The notes below the pieces were generated by a model, which was given only the letters and a program-made list of their open reading frames with translations, made no database searches and was not told where the DNA came from. Source: DLAJ01 sp023663615 (GTDB taxonomy: Bacteria; Bacillota; Clostridia; Lachnospirales; Lachnospiraceae). Taken from it: 64,000 nt of DNA. Within the stretch, counting starts at the first letter, position 1. Every line of letters starts with the position of its first letter. Of the stretch, positions 32,820 through 42,606 are shown one piece after another. Made by a program: the position numbers and the translations under genes. The stretch spans positions 1 to 64,000 of the forward strand of contig JAMPHA010000008.1 in assembly GCA_023663615.1 (NCBI GenBank). Reading direction: 5' to 3'.

Positions 32820-34478
32820 TCAGATACACAACATCACGCTCAAGGCAACCCAGTCCCCCTTTTGTTCGATCGTCACCGTGCCGTGATAGTGCTCCGCGAC
32901 CGTTTTGATATGGCGCAGTCCAAAGCCATGTGCCTCCGCAGGGTGCTTGGTCGTCATCGGAAGCCCCTCGGCGCCCGTTCCCGAAAGTTCTCCCGCAAAC
33001 GTATTTTCAACCGCGATCAGATAGACATCATGCTCCCGAAAACTGCGAATCCGTACCCATCCGCCCGGCGTCACTGCCTCCCTCGCATTCGTCAACGCAT
33101 TGTCCAGAATCACGCTGAGATCAAACGCGTCCATAACTTCACTGTCGGGATAATGAAAATCCGCCTCCAGCACCGCTCCCGCATCCGCGATCCGGCGCTG
33201 ATGCTCCGCAAGAACCACGTCCGTCACGGGATTTCCCGTCAAAATTTCCGCCTGCCGCAAATCCTCCGTTCCCGCCTGCCCCTGCGCACTTCCCGCATTG
33301 GCGTTCGTTTTTTCCCTGCGCCGGCTCATTTCCGCCTTTTCCCGCGCTTCCTGTTCATACTGCTCTTCCGTACCGCTCGCTTTCTCCCGCTCCGCCCGCA
33401 CGGCGCCCTTTTCCGCCGGCTTCTGCTCTACCCTCTCCTTCCGCGCGCCGTCCTTTTCCGCCGTTTTCTGCTCTGTCTGTTCTACCCGTGTTTCCGCTCC
33501 CGGAAACGCCGCCCCGATATACATGCGCCCCATGGAATCTAAATACGCCCGCGCCTCTCCGAACGCGCCGCGCTCCATGAGTCCGTACAAAACACTGATG
33601 TGATTTCTCATGTCATGACGCATTCCCCGCAGATCGGCGTGCAGACGCTCCACCTCCTCAATATGCGCGCGCAGACCTTTTACCTCCTGCAAGAGCAATC
33701 GGGCGCTCTGCCGTTCTCCCTGCTCCTGCTTCAATTTTTGATACAGCCAGAGCATGGACAGGATCGTCGCAAGCAAAATGACCTGCGTGACAATCCCCAA
33801 CACCTCATACTCCGGGATCATTTCGTTCATATACATGCCGGTCTCCTGCCATACGAGATTCCCGTTCCGCACTCTCCCGATATAGTAGACGATTCCCAAA
33901 ACCGGCGGCAGCATGAGCAGCACCATTTCCTTTTTTTCCATGCCGTTCCTGCTAAAAAAGAAAATCCTTAGGATTCCCCTACAGAGCAGCCACAGGATCA
34001 GCGCCGCCAAGATACATTCTGCCACACGAAACAGACAAAAGCTCAGAAAGCACGCACGCCACACTGCCTCCTGCGTCATGCCCGCGCGCAGAATAATCCA
34101 CCTATCGACCGGCGCCGCCAAAAAATAAGTCAGATCCGAAGCAGCGTCAGAGGCAAGAACGTACACCGCAAAAAAGACATAGCAAAGCAGAAACTTCACC
34201 TGCCTGTTCTCTTTTTCTAAACAGAACAATACAAGAAAAGCCGCGAAAAACGCCGATAAATATGCGGTAAACGCATAAACCTCGACCTCCGTATACAAAA
34301 ACGCCGCTATGACCGCGAAATATGCCGCGCCGACCGTCCACACGCGCCGCCTTGCCGCCCCGCCCACCATAAAGTGTCTGCATAAGGAAGCAAGCATGAT
34401 CCCCGTGATCAGTTGTTTTGCGCCGCGTCCGACGTAAAACACAATCTCATAATACAGGTTATAGATTTCGGGTTCCAC
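32820..34478 (-). CDS. GHKL-type sensor histidine kinase (AgrC/LytS-like)
   Basis: 552 residues. Six to seven membrane helices (to about 235), a dimerisation helix, the phospho-acceptor motif RGMRHDMRNHISVLYGLM (about 285-302), then an ATPase domain with LSVILDNALTNAREAV, GGWVRIRSFREHD and HGFGLRHIKTVAEHY. Between the two lies an unusual insert of about 80 charged, repetitive residues (EQKTAEKDGARKERVEQKPA...), much longer than in related kinases. It overlaps the regulator gene by 20 bases. This layout is used for peptide quorum or envelope sensing; no peptide gene is seen nearby. Confidence 0.87.
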   Translation of the reverse strand: MEPEIYNLYYEIVFYVGRGAKQLITGIMLASLCRHFMVGGAARRRVWTVGAAYFAVIAAFLYTEVEVYAFTAYLSAFFAAFLVLFCLEKENRQVKFLLCYVFFAVYVLASDAASDLTYFLAAPVDRWIILRAGMTQEAVWRACFLSFCLFRVAECILAALILWLLCRGILRIFFFSRNGMEKKEMVLLMLPPVLGIVYYIGRVRNGNLVWQETGMYMNEMIPEYEVLGIVTQVILLATILSMLWLYQKLKQEQGERQSARLLLQEVKGLRAHIEEVERLHADLRGMRHDMRNHISVLYGLMERGAFGEARAYLDSMGRMYIGAAFPGAETRVEQTEQKTAEKDGARKERVEQKPAEKGAVRAEREKASGTEEQYEQEAREKAEMSRRREKTNANAGSAQGQAGTEDLRQAEILTGNPVTDVVLAEHQRRIADAGAVLEADFHYPDSEVMDAFDLSVILDNALTNAREAVTPGGWVRIRSFREHDVYLIAVENTFAGELSGTGAEGLPMTTKHPAEAHGFGLRHIKTVAEHYHGTVTIEQKGDWVALSVMLCI

Positions 34479-35205
34479 GCCATTCCTCCTCCCGCCTTTT
34501 CATATAATCCATGTAACATCGGACAAATCCGGCATATTTTGTTTTTGCCATCAGCACGCTGTCCCCGTTTTCCAACGCTACTTCCGTGCCATTATAGCGC
34601 CGCACATAACGCAGATTGACGACATAGGACCTGTGGCACCGCACAAAATCCTCATTCAGGCGCTGTTCCAGTTCTTTCAGCCGCCCGTAAAATTCCATCT
34701 GCTCCTGCATTTTGTGAAGCGTCACCTTGCGGTTAAACACCTCTAAATACACAATTTCCGAAAGATACACTTTCTCCGTCCGCGCCTTGCTCCTGATCGT
34801 CAGACTTTCTTCTTCCCGCTCCCCGCACGGGCACGCCGGCTTTCGGTTCCGCCGGCGTTCACGAACCGCCCGTTCCAGCACCTCATAAAACCTGACCGGA
34901 TCGACCGGCTTTAACATATAATGAAACGCCCCCACATCGAACGCCCGATACACGTATTCTTCCAGCGCAGTCAAAAAAATGATCGTAACGTCCCGGTCAC
35001 GGCTTCGCAATTTCTCCGCAAGCGCCATCCCGTTCATGCCGCTCATTTTAATGTCCAAAAAAAGAAGTTCCGGCATGTTCTTTTCCGCCAGAAGCTCCTC
35101 TGCGCTCCCATAGAGGCAGACCTCCGCATCCGGCAGAAAACGCCGGATCTTTTGCCCAATCTCCTCCCTGATCTCCCGTTCGTCGTCACAGACCGCGATT
35201 TTCAT
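34459..35205 (-). CDS. LytTR-family response regulator
   Basis: 249 residues. Receiver domain with CDDE at the start, phospho-Asp in LLFLDIKMSGMNG and MLKPVDP, then a LytTR DNA-binding domain (YLEVFNRKVTLHKMQEQMEF; FVRCHRSYVVNLRYV). The start at 35205 (MKIAVCDDERE) is six bases after GGGAGG; an ATG two codons earlier is too close to it. It should be phosphorylated by the downstream GHKL kinase. A TATAAT (35262-35257) with TTTCAA at 17 bases lies upstream, flanked by TGTCCG/CGGACA arms. Confidence 0.92.
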   Translation of the reverse strand: MKIAVCDDEREIREEIGQKIRRFLPDAEVCLYGSAEELLAEKNMPELLFLDIKMSGMNGMALAEKLRSRDRDVTIIFLTALEEYVYRAFDVGAFHYMLKPVDPVRFYEVLERAVRERRRNRKPACPCGEREEESLTIRSKARTEKVYLSEIVYLEVFNRKVTLHKMQEQMEFYGRLKELEQRLNEDFVRCHRSYVVNLRYVRRYNGTEVALENGDSVLMAKTKYAGFVRCYMDYMKRREEEWRGTRNL

Positions 35206-35256
35206 TTCCATCCTCCCGTATATTGCAGAGTCTTCCTGCAATACCGTATTTCGTTT

Positions 35257-35285
35257 ATTATAGCATGTCCGCCTGCGCGTTGAAA
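35257..35285 (-). promoter_or_regulatory. Promoter of the LytTR/GHKL operon
   Basis: Minus-strand TTTCAA (35285-35280), 17 bases, TATAAT (35262-35257). The complementary arms TGTCCG (near 35298) and CGGACA (near 35265) enclose the -35 region and could be a regulator site. Confidence 0.6.
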
Positions 35286-35397
35286 AACGCTTGTTGTAAA
35301 CGGACATTTTTTTGCAGTAAAGATAACGACCTTCCAATTTTATACCCAAAATTCCACTTTTGCAGCCGCTTCCCCGTTTCCTTCTGCCATTTTGTGT

Positions 35398-35403
35398 TAT
35401 AAT
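35398..35403 (+). promoter_or_regulatory. Extended -10 promoter of the protease gene
   Basis: TGT-TATAAT at 35395-35403 with no good -35; the extended -10 probably suffices. The transcript would include the overlapping hairpins at 35445-35481. Confidence 0.5.
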
Positions 35404-35444
35404 GACCTCATAACAGGGTCAAAATGCGTACAAAAACCAGACAT

Positions 35445-35481
35445 CCGTTTTGTAAGACAAAACGGGCATCCGTTTTGTCTT
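35445..35481 (+). promoter_or_regulatory. Two mutually exclusive hairpins in the protease leader
   Basis: CCGTTTTGT-AAG-ACAAAACGG (9 bp, 35445-35465) overlaps AAGACAAAACGG-GCAT-CCGTTTTGTCTT (12 bp, 35454-35481); the middle arm is shared. No T-run follows, so any control would be at translation or RNA stability. Confidence 0.5.
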
Positions 35482-35534
35482 GCAAAGCGATGTCCGATAC
35501 CTTGCGCATTGTCATTTTACAAAGGAGAACTGCC

Positions 35535-36362
35535 ATGAAAACCTGCGATGTCATCCCCTTTTCTGACCAGACGTTTGAAAATCTGATTTTTCTTCCGATA
35601 ACCGTAAACGACACGGAGGTGACCGCTCTGTTTGATACCGGGGCAGGGATGTCTTTCCTTTCGCAAAGCATGGCAGACCGGTTAGGAGATTTACAGACAA
35701 GGTCATCTGTGCGCGGCGGAAATAATCAAGGCGTAGAGAATACCTATCAAACTGTTTGCGTCAATCGCATTCAAATAGGAACGATGCTGCTCACAGCGCA
35801 GGACATCGGTATCCTGCCCGACGAGGCGCTTAACTTCGGAGAAGATTCCCGGCATCATGTATTTCCCGCCTCCATGCTTCTTGGATGGGATGTGATTTCC
35901 CAATTTTGCTGGAAAATGGATATGAAACAAAAAACCGCCAAGGTATCTCCCGGCGGGACCATGCCGACCGCTGAAAGCCTGTCATGGGACGCTTTCCCCA
36001 TCCTTCCTATCACGCATTCCGGTTCTGTCTATCGGGTCGGTTTTGACAGCGGCCATACCGATTCCTTCCTTGATCATACATGGATGACAAGATTTGACAA
36101 ACTCAAAGCGGTAAACACGGTCGTTCACGGTGTCGGTTCCGTTTCCACAGAAGAAGTAAAGATGGTAGATGTATTTTCTTTTATGATCGGTCAAACGCCC
36201 GTCACGCTGCATCAGATTGAAATCGCACAGCACCCGGTCTACGGTGCGGATCACGATCAGATCTGCGGCCTGCTGGGGGCTGATATTTTGTGTGGCGCAA
36301 CGTGGATTCTGGATTATCAAAGCCGTCATTTTTCCATTCAACCCGCGGAAGGCTTGCCATGA
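35535..36362 (+). CDS. Retropepsin-like aspartic protease domain protein
   Basis: 275 residues with two half-sites: VTALFDTGAGMSFLSQSMAD (about 28-47) and VGFDSGHTDSFLDHTWM (about 172-188). The first has the classic DTGA catalytic motif; the second has DSGH. So one chain may form a pepsin-like pair, or the second Asp may be a degenerate copy. No signal peptide is seen, so it is probably cytoplasmic. The start has AAAGGAGAACTGCC. The substrate is unknown. Confidence 0.75.
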   Translation: MKTCDVIPFSDQTFENLIFLPITVNDTEVTALFDTGAGMSFLSQSMADRLGDLQTRSSVRGGNNQGVENTYQTVCVNRIQIGTMLLTAQDIGILPDEALNFGEDSRHHVFPASMLLGWDVISQFCWKMDMKQKTAKVSPGGTMPTAESLSWDAFPILPITHSGSVYRVGFDSGHTDSFLDHTWMTRFDKLKAVNTVVHGVGSVSTEEVKMVDVFSFMIGQTPVTLHQIEIAQHPVYGADHDQICGLLGADILCGATWILDYQSRHFSIQPAEGLP

Positions 36363-36430
36363 ATCAGAACCAACCAGCCGCGATCCCTGCTGATTTCTGT
36401 CAGCTTATCACCCGAAAAGGTGGACTCTTC

Positions 36431-37297
36431 CTACCCCAGTTCTACCAGCTCATACTCCCTTATGCCCACGCCGGCCTTTACCGCCGCTTCCAGCGTATGA
36501 ATGCCGTTCCGCGATTCCATCCGTTTGATTAAATGCTTTTTTCCTTTATCATCGGACGCATAGACGAGATCGACGCACGCCTGATCTAACGCGACCGGGT
36601 CTAAGGACGCGAGCATGCCGATGTCCGCCATCTTGGGATCTTCCGCAACGGCACAGCAGTCGCAGTCCACGGACAGGTTTTTCATGACGTTGATATAAGC
36701 GATCTTTCCCTTATAACGCGTAACGATCGTCTGCGCCGCGTCCGCCATCGACTCCAAAAAAGAATCATGATCGGAGGACCATGCTTTCGCCGCATTTCCC
36801 GCGCCGTGGATATGCGCCTTGCCGTGGGAAGACGCAATGCCGATGGAAATATTCTTGACCGCGCCGCCGAAGCCGCCCATCGGATGCCCCTTAAAATGAG
36901 AGAGCACGAGCAGGGAATCATAGTTTGCCAGATTGGCGCCGACATAATTTTCTTTCAGATGCGCGCCGTTTATGACCGGAAGCGCCAGTTCGCCGTCCGC
37001 GTCCATAATGTCCACGGGCGCGATTTTCGTCCACCCGTGCAGATCCATTGTCTTTCGGTGCGCCTCGGTCGTATCGCGCTCACCCGCGTAAGCCGTATTA
37101 CATTCCACGATCGTGCCGTTTACCGCATCCACCATCGGCTTCCAAAATTCGGGCTGAATAAAATTCTGATTTCCGACCTCGCCGGAATGCACTTTGACCG
37201 CGACCTTTCCCGAAAGCGTCACGCCAAGCGCCTGATATAGCGCGATCACGCCCTGCGGGTCGATGTTTTTTGTCATATAAACTTTTGCTTTTTCCAT
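36431..37297 (-). CDS. DUF362 domain protein
   Basis: 288 residues. VAVKVHSGEVGNQNFIQPEF, LVLSHFKGHPMGGFGGAVKN, IGIASSHGKAHIHG and the Cys cluster NLSVDCDCCAVAEDP are typical of DUF362 proteins, which are often annotated as iron-sulfur proteins though the biochemical role is unknown. Here no separate ferredoxin domain is present. The start at 37297 has GGAGGGAACAAC. It stands between the converging protease and the large helicase and is probably its own unit. Confidence 0.85.
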   Translation of the reverse strand: MEKAKVYMTKNIDPQGVIALYQALGVTLSGKVAVKVHSGEVGNQNFIQPEFWKPMVDAVNGTIVECNTAYAGERDTTEAHRKTMDLHGWTKIAPVDIMDADGELALPVINGAHLKENYVGANLANYDSLLVLSHFKGHPMGGFGGAVKNISIGIASSHGKAHIHGAGNAAKAWSSDHDSFLESMADAAQTIVTRYKGKIAYINVMKNLSVDCDCCAVAEDPKMADIGMLASLDPVALDQACVDLVYASDDKGKKHLIKRMESRNGIHTLEAAVKAGVGIREYELVELG

Positions 37298-37388
37298 GTT
37301 GTTCCCTCCATTTCTCAGGCAAATACATGCCAAACACGCGTCCTCCACTTTTCCTTCCTACAACCAATCAATGAAAACCCCTGCTTTT

Positions 37389-40300
37389 CTATTTCTTTTT
37401 CCGCATTTCGATCAGCGGCAGAACGACATAACCCTCTTTTTCGCCATCCTTACTGCGCCGCCAAACGACATATTGCACCTTGACTTGCCTGATCTCATAG
37501 CCTTTTTGGCATTGTACTTCATATTTTGCATTCATAAAGTCTCTCGAGGCAGCGGCAATCCGATAGGTTTCCCCCTTGTATTGGCGTGAAAAAAACAATC
37601 GGCGTTTCTCACCGTCCCCTTCCTCCTGCCACCCCAGCGTTTCTCCGCTCCGAAGACATGCTATCTGCCGCGCACGCCTCTCATCCATGGAATAATCAAG
37701 CCAAATATCCTTTTGTGTAAGCGACAGTCTGATTTCTCCCAACTCCGGATTCCATCGCCCATCGAAATTATATGGGATACCCTGTGCTCTCATCCCATTC
37801 ACCAGATTTGCAAAATAAAGACAGTCGCCGCGGTGGAATACATACAATCCCTTCTTGGCGCGCGTCATACCGACATAGATTTTGCGCATCTCCTGCTCCC
37901 GTTCTTCCGGTTTTTCCGAAAGCTTATCCAATATCAGATATACCCGGTCAAATTCCCGTCCTTTTGCTTTATGCACGGTAGAAATACAAATCTCATGCTG
38001 TCTTATCGTGTAAAAATCCCCTAACTGTACTTCCTCCAGATATTCCTGTAAATCCCCAAAATACTTTGAGCGGTCTTTCCTTTCTTCCGCAAATTGTTTC
38101 AGCAGTTCCATACAACTTTCCAGCAATGCGCTCTCCGCATAGGTTTTCTCAAACTGCTTCCGTGCCGCTTCCCAACGAGCATCGTCAATGACCGGTTCCC
38201 TGCCCTGCCCGAGCTGTCCGACAAAGAAGCGCAATTCCGCAAGATTCCACGGGCGTAACGTTTCCTCCGATTGGATCAGCCTCGCCGGATAGCCCTGCTG
38301 CCGCAAAAGCGCCTCCATCAGATATGCCTGTTCGTTTGTGACCGTAAGTACTGCCGCCGTCTCCTCCCCGTCCGCGCGCCATGTCTCCTTGATGCGGTCG
38401 AGCGCCGTCCACTCCGGATAGGAACGCGTTTTCGTCACCGTGACCTCGCCCTGCTCCTGCGACGCCGCATAAATGTCTTTCCTTTTGAGTCTGTGCTGCA
38501 TCGAGCGTGCAAACAGATTCGCCATCCCGACAATCTTTTGACAGCTCCGGTAATTTTCTGTCATTTCATAGAAATGCGCCCCCGGCAGGTCGGAAAGCTC
38601 CTTGAGATACTTCGAATCCGCCCCACGGAATCCATAGATATTCTGATCGTCATCTCCCACGGCGATCACCCGCATTTCCTCGTTCCGCTCCATCAGCGCC
38701 CGCACAAGTTCATATTCTTTGGCATCCATGTCCTGCGCCTCGTCCAGCACAAGCACGGTCTTTGTAATGCGATCCGTCTCAGCCTCGCCTGCCCGTATCA
38801 TCGCTGTTGCGTCATGCACCACCGTCTCCGAATGATCCAGACTGCCCACCTTTCCGAGCAGATCAAAGCAGTAGGAATGGAACGTCTTCATTTCAATATA
38901 CACGGCGTTATTTTCCAACAGATTTCTAAGCCGCGTACGGAACTCCGCTGCCGCCGCCCGCGAAAACGTCAGCATCAAAAGCTGTTCCTGCTTCGTATCC
39001 TCCAGATTGATAATGGACGCCAGTTTATGCACAAGCAGTTTCGTCTTCCCGCTTCCCGGTCCCGCCGCCACCACAATCACGTTCGACTGGTCATCCTTTA
39101 AGATTTCCTCCTGCTGTTCCGACAGTCCCTCAAACAGCTTTCGATACAGCGCCGGCGTCATACTGCGCGTGATTTCGCTCCTTCTTGCTCCCTGAAAATA
39201 TTTTTGCAGAAAAAGCTCATAGTCCATGCGGAAATAATCACTCACATAAGTGAGCGCTGTCCTATAGTCATGCACCATCATATTGGCATATTCGCCCACA
39301 ATATGAATCTGTTCAATCCTGCCGTCATAAAATCCTTTTAACTGTGCATAATCCGCTTTTTTATACTGGATTTTGTTGTCTTTTTCCAGACGTTTAATAT
39401 GCATCTTATTATATAGAACAAGAAAGCCGCCTTCGATCCGAAGCACGTTTGTCGTGGACAGATAAAACAATGCCTCCGCGATTTCCTCCTGCCTGACAGG
39501 CGGCTCCTCCACCCATTTCGGTTCCTCGTCATAAGCCCGCCCAAGTCCCATCAGGGAAAACGGGATTTCCAAATATTCCCGGTTCGGCTTCCGGTCTTCC
39601 TCTTTTTCCCGATCCTGCTGCTCCGCCGCCGCATTCGTCCGTTTCCGCTGTATGTCCGCCGCTTCTCCCGCCCGTTTCAGAAAGTACCGGAGCGTGAACT
39701 CACAGATCCGTTTTCTCTTTTCAAACCGCTCCGACAGCTCACCCACATCCTGATGCGGCAGAAACAATGCCTGTCCGCCGATTTCTTCCTTGGGCTTGTC
39801 CATATATTGTCTGCTGAGCCAGAAATACTTCATCAATTTCAGCCGCTGGACCGTAGACGTCTCCACGCCGCTGTCGAGCGCCTCCTGATTCAATTCCTTG
39901 TAATCCATCCGCAGACCGTCCTGATCTATTTTCTTTAGAAGAAATTCCTCCACCTGTAGATACTTCTTTAATTCTCTCTCTCTTGCGCCCGCGCGCAGAT
40001 TTTCCGCCTCAATAAAAACGGACATTTCCATCTCGTTTCCGAGAATGCCCTCCTCTTTCATCAGATTGACGGCTTCAATGACTTCCTGCGCTTTGATGCC
40101 GAGACTGTCCGCAATATAGTCGATCCGGCTCTCCGCTTCGCCCGTATCCGCTGCCGCGCGGCTCCTACAGGAAATCAGTTTTTTGATGATCCGCAGCGCG
40201 TCCTGTTTCTGCCCCTCATCAAACCGTTTGGAACCGAGGATCATTCCCTCCGCGTCCTTTGCGGTCTTTACCCGGATACTGTCCGCATAGACTCTCGGAC

Positions 40301-42350
40301 AATTCTGCTCCCGTTCGACATACCCCGCCGTCTCCAACGCCGCGATCGCCGTCGTCACTTTTGTCTCAACATCTCTGCCGGATTCCTCCCACCCGGCCTT
40401 CCTCGCAAGCTCCAACGCGGTACAATATACGCGGTCCCGCCTTGCCGTCAGTTCCTTGACCCCTTTCCACATCTGCTGGATCTCATGAAAAGACAATTTC
40501 GTCTGATTCAACAGCGTAAAATGTTTATCCAGATCATGTTCATTAAACAACACATAGCAGTCCGCCTGAATGTGCTCATCCCTGCCCGCGCGCCCTGCCT
40601 CCTGCACATAATTTTCAAGAGAATCCGAAATATCATAATGTATAACGAGTCCGACGTCCTCCTTATCGACGCCCATGCCGAACGCGGAGGTCGCCACCAT
40701 GATCTTCACTTCCCCCTTCTGGAACGCGTCCTGATTGGCGATCTTGTCCTCCGTCTGCATCTTCCCGTAAAATGCCCGCGCGCAAAAACCATCTCCGCAA
40801 AGCTTTTCCGCAATCTCCTCTACCCGTTTTGTCCGCGACGCATAGCAGATCGTCGGACAATCTTTCTGTTCGATCAAACTGCGCAGCGTCGTATATTTTT
40901 CTTCGTCATTACGGTATAACACTTCATAGCGCAGATTCGAACGCGCCGCGTTCGTCGTAAAAAGCGAAAGCTCCACGCCGAGCTGCTTCTGAAAATATTG
41001 CCTGATGTCGCTGATGACCTTCTGCTTCGCCGTCGCGGTAAAACAGGATACCGGAATGGCCGTCTGCTTTTTCTTTTGCAGCATGGCAATGAATTTCCCA
41101 ATGTAGAGATAGTCCACTCGGAAATCCTGCCCCCACGCCGAAAAACAATGCGCCTCGTCAATGACAAAACGCACCACATTCCTTCCCATCAGCATGCGTT
41201 CCACCGTCTTAGACCGCAGCGACTCCGGCGCGATATACAGCAAAGAGGCCGTTCCGTTTTCCACCCGTTCAATCGCTTCCATCCGTTCTACGGGATTGAG
41301 CAGTCCGTTGATCGTAACTGCATCCGCGATCCCCCGCTCTCTAAGGTGATCGACCTGATCCTTCATCAAAGACTGCAGCGGGGAGATCACAACAGTCAGT
41401 CCTTTTACGGTTTCCGCCGCAATGAGCGCCGGAAGCTGGAATGTCAGGGATTTTCCGCCGCCGGTCGGAAATACTGCCAATAGCGATTTCCCCTGAATTG
41501 CCGCCTCGACGGCACGCTCCTGCAACGGTTCCCCGTCATAGCTCCGAAAACTGTCATACCCGAATTTCTTTTTTAACTGTACGCGTGCGCTCAATGCAGA
41601 CCTGCAATACGGGCATCCCTTTGCACACGGGCGGTTCCGCAGGTCCCGATATACCTCCTGCACCTTGGGATACCGCTTGATGACCCATGGGGAAAGCAGC
41701 GATTCCTTGTCGTCTGCGGCGATCGCCGCTATACAGTACGCAAGCTCGGTCGGCACCTCCGCCGCAAGTCTCTTAGTATCCGCATTTTCGCAGATTTTTC
41801 CCTTCAACTCCGCACGAATGAAATCCGACAGTTTGTTGGTCGGATCATAAAATTTCAGGTAAGAGAATAATCCCTTAAAATGCTCATTTGTTTTCAGTAA
41901 CTCAAAATAAACCCGCTTTCTTAGATCGCTCAGCTCCTCAAACGCGGAAACCTCGTCCAAAAACAGCTCCATCGACTTTTTGGCGTCGCTCAGCGGATTG
42001 TTCCATTCTTCTGTCTGGATTTTATCGTCTTTCAATAATTTGTGATATGGTTTTTTGGGAAAAAGAATCGGCGACCAGTACAAAGTATCAATCACATTGC
42101 TGATGCCCGCCGCCTTGACGGTATCCCCGATATACTTACAGTCAAATTCCACAAGATTGTGTCCGCACGCAAACGCACAGCCGCGAATGAACTCAAGCAG
42201 TCCGCCCTCCGATGCCGAATGGAACTCTGCGCCGTTGACGGCACGAACCGGCACGTCCGAAACGACTGCTCCGATGTCCATCACTTTTCCTGTCTTTGGA
42301 CTGATCTCCGTGTCGATAAACGCAATCTTTTTCTCTGTCTGCTGTTCCAT
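37389..42350 (-). CDS. Exonuclease-RecQ-UvrD fusion helicase
   Basis: About 1,653 residues in three parts. Residues 1-140: a DEDD 3'-5' exonuclease (FIDTEIS; FACGHNLVEFDCKYIG; NNPLSDAKKS). About 240-640: a Cys cluster (PCAKGCPYC) and a RecQ helicase core (FPTGGGKSLTFQLPALI; IDEAHCFSAWGQDFR; SAFGMGVDKEDVG; QEAGRAGRD). Then a linker with winged-helix-like stretches, and from about 1,100 an SF1 UvrD-type helicase (AAGPGSGKTKLLVHKL; LVLDEAQDMDAKE; VGDDDQNIYGFRG; STVHKAKGREFDRVYLI; YVGMTRAKKGLYVF). It combines two opposing-type motors and a nuclease, suggesting DNA repair or defence. ATG 42350 was taken; GTG 42359 is possible. Confidence 0.9.
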   Translation of the reverse strand: MEQQTEKKIAFIDTEISPKTGKVMDIGAVVSDVPVRAVNGAEFHSASEGGLLEFIRGCAFACGHNLVEFDCKYIGDTVKAAGISNVIDTLYWSPILFPKKPYHKLLKDDKIQTEEWNNPLSDAKKSMELFLDEVSAFEELSDLRKRVYFELLKTNEHFKGLFSYLKFYDPTNKLSDFIRAELKGKICENADTKRLAAEVPTELAYCIAAIAADDKESLLSPWVIKRYPKVQEVYRDLRNRPCAKGCPYCRSALSARVQLKKKFGYDSFRSYDGEPLQERAVEAAIQGKSLLAVFPTGGGKSLTFQLPALIAAETVKGLTVVISPLQSLMKDQVDHLRERGIADAVTINGLLNPVERMEAIERVENGTASLLYIAPESLRSKTVERMLMGRNVVRFVIDEAHCFSAWGQDFRVDYLYIGKFIAMLQKKKQTAIPVSCFTATAKQKVISDIRQYFQKQLGVELSLFTTNAARSNLRYEVLYRNDEEKYTTLRSLIEQKDCPTICYASRTKRVEEIAEKLCGDGFCARAFYGKMQTEDKIANQDAFQKGEVKIMVATSAFGMGVDKEDVGLVIHYDISDSLENYVQEAGRAGRDEHIQADCYVLFNEHDLDKHFTLLNQTKLSFHEIQQMWKGVKELTARRDRVYCTALELARKAGWEESGRDVETKVTTAIAALETAGYVEREQNCPRVYADSIRVKTAKDAEGMILGSKRFDEGQKQDALRIIKKLISCRSRAAADTGEAESRIDYIADSLGIKAQEVIEAVNLMKEEGILGNEMEMSVFIEAENLRAGARERELKKYLQVEEFLLKKIDQDGLRMDYKELNQEALDSGVETSTVQRLKLMKYFWLSRQYMDKPKEEIGGQALFLPHQDVGELSERFEKRKRICEFTLRYFLKRAGEAADIQRKRTNAAAEQQDREKEEDRKPNREYLEIPFSLMGLGRAYDEEPKWVEEPPVRQEEIAEALFYLSTTNVLRIEGGFLVLYNKMHIKRLEKDNKIQYKKADYAQLKGFYDGRIEQIHIVGEYANMMVHDYRTALTYVSDYFRMDYELFLQKYFQGARRSEITRSMTPALYRKLFEGLSEQQEEILKDDQSNVIVVAAGPGSGKTKLLVHKLASIINLEDTKQEQLLMLTFSRAAAAEFRTRLRNLLENNAVYIEMKTFHSYCFDLLGKVGSLDHSETVVHDATAMIRAGEAETDRITKTVLVLDEAQDMDAKEYELVRALMERNEEMRVIAVGDDDQNIYGFRGADSKYLKELSDLPGAHFYEMTENYRSCQKIVGMANLFARSMQHRLKRKDIYAASQEQGEVTVTKTRSYPEWTALDRIKETWRADGEETAAVLTVTNEQAYLMEALLRQQGYPARLIQSEETLRPWNLAELRFFVGQLGQGREPVIDDARWEAARKQFEKTYAESALLESCMELLKQFAEERKDRSKYFGDLQEYLEEVQLGDFYTIRQHEICISTVHKAKGREFDRVYLILDKLSEKPEEREQEMRKIYVGMTRAKKGLYVFHRGDCLYFANLVNGMRAQGIPYNFDGRWNPELGEIRLSLTQKDIWLDYSMDERRARQIACLRSGETLGWQEEGDGEKRRLFFSRQYKGETYRIAAASRDFMNAKYEVQCQKGYEIRQVKVQYVVWRRSKDGEKEGYVVLPLIEMRKKK

Positions 42351-42386
42351 TTTCTGCACCCGTCCCTTGCGCCGTCTTCCTTACCG

Positions 42387-42427
42387 TCTGCTTATCCGGC
42401 TTTCTCTTTTGCTAAGCGCATCTGCCG
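42387..42427. repeat. 41-bp dispersed repeat, copy 1
   Basis: TCTGCTTATCCGGCTTTCTC followed by YTTTGCTAAGCGCATCYGCCG; 39 of 41 bases match copy 2 at 43204-43244. It lies upstream of the large helicase gene. Confidence 0.7.
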
Positions 42428-42533
42428 CCCGCTTCCGCTTGCGCCCATTCCGTCATCTAAACTCACAAGCACTCCAGCGTTCTATCGTCTGCTTCCAGAC
42501 TGCTTGCTCGGTAATCACCTTTCTTATACGCTT

Positions 42534-42562
42534 ATTATATCGGAAATGTTCATGCAACGCAA
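42534..42562 (-). promoter_or_regulatory. Promoter of the fusion helicase gene
   Basis: Minus-strand TTGCGT (42562-42557), 17 bases, TATAAT (42539-42534); gives a leader of about 180 bases that includes the 41-bp repeat. Confidence 0.65.
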
Positions 42563-42606
42563 CTTGTCAATTTTTCGGGTGTCAATATCCTATTTTCTAA
42601 ATTTTT

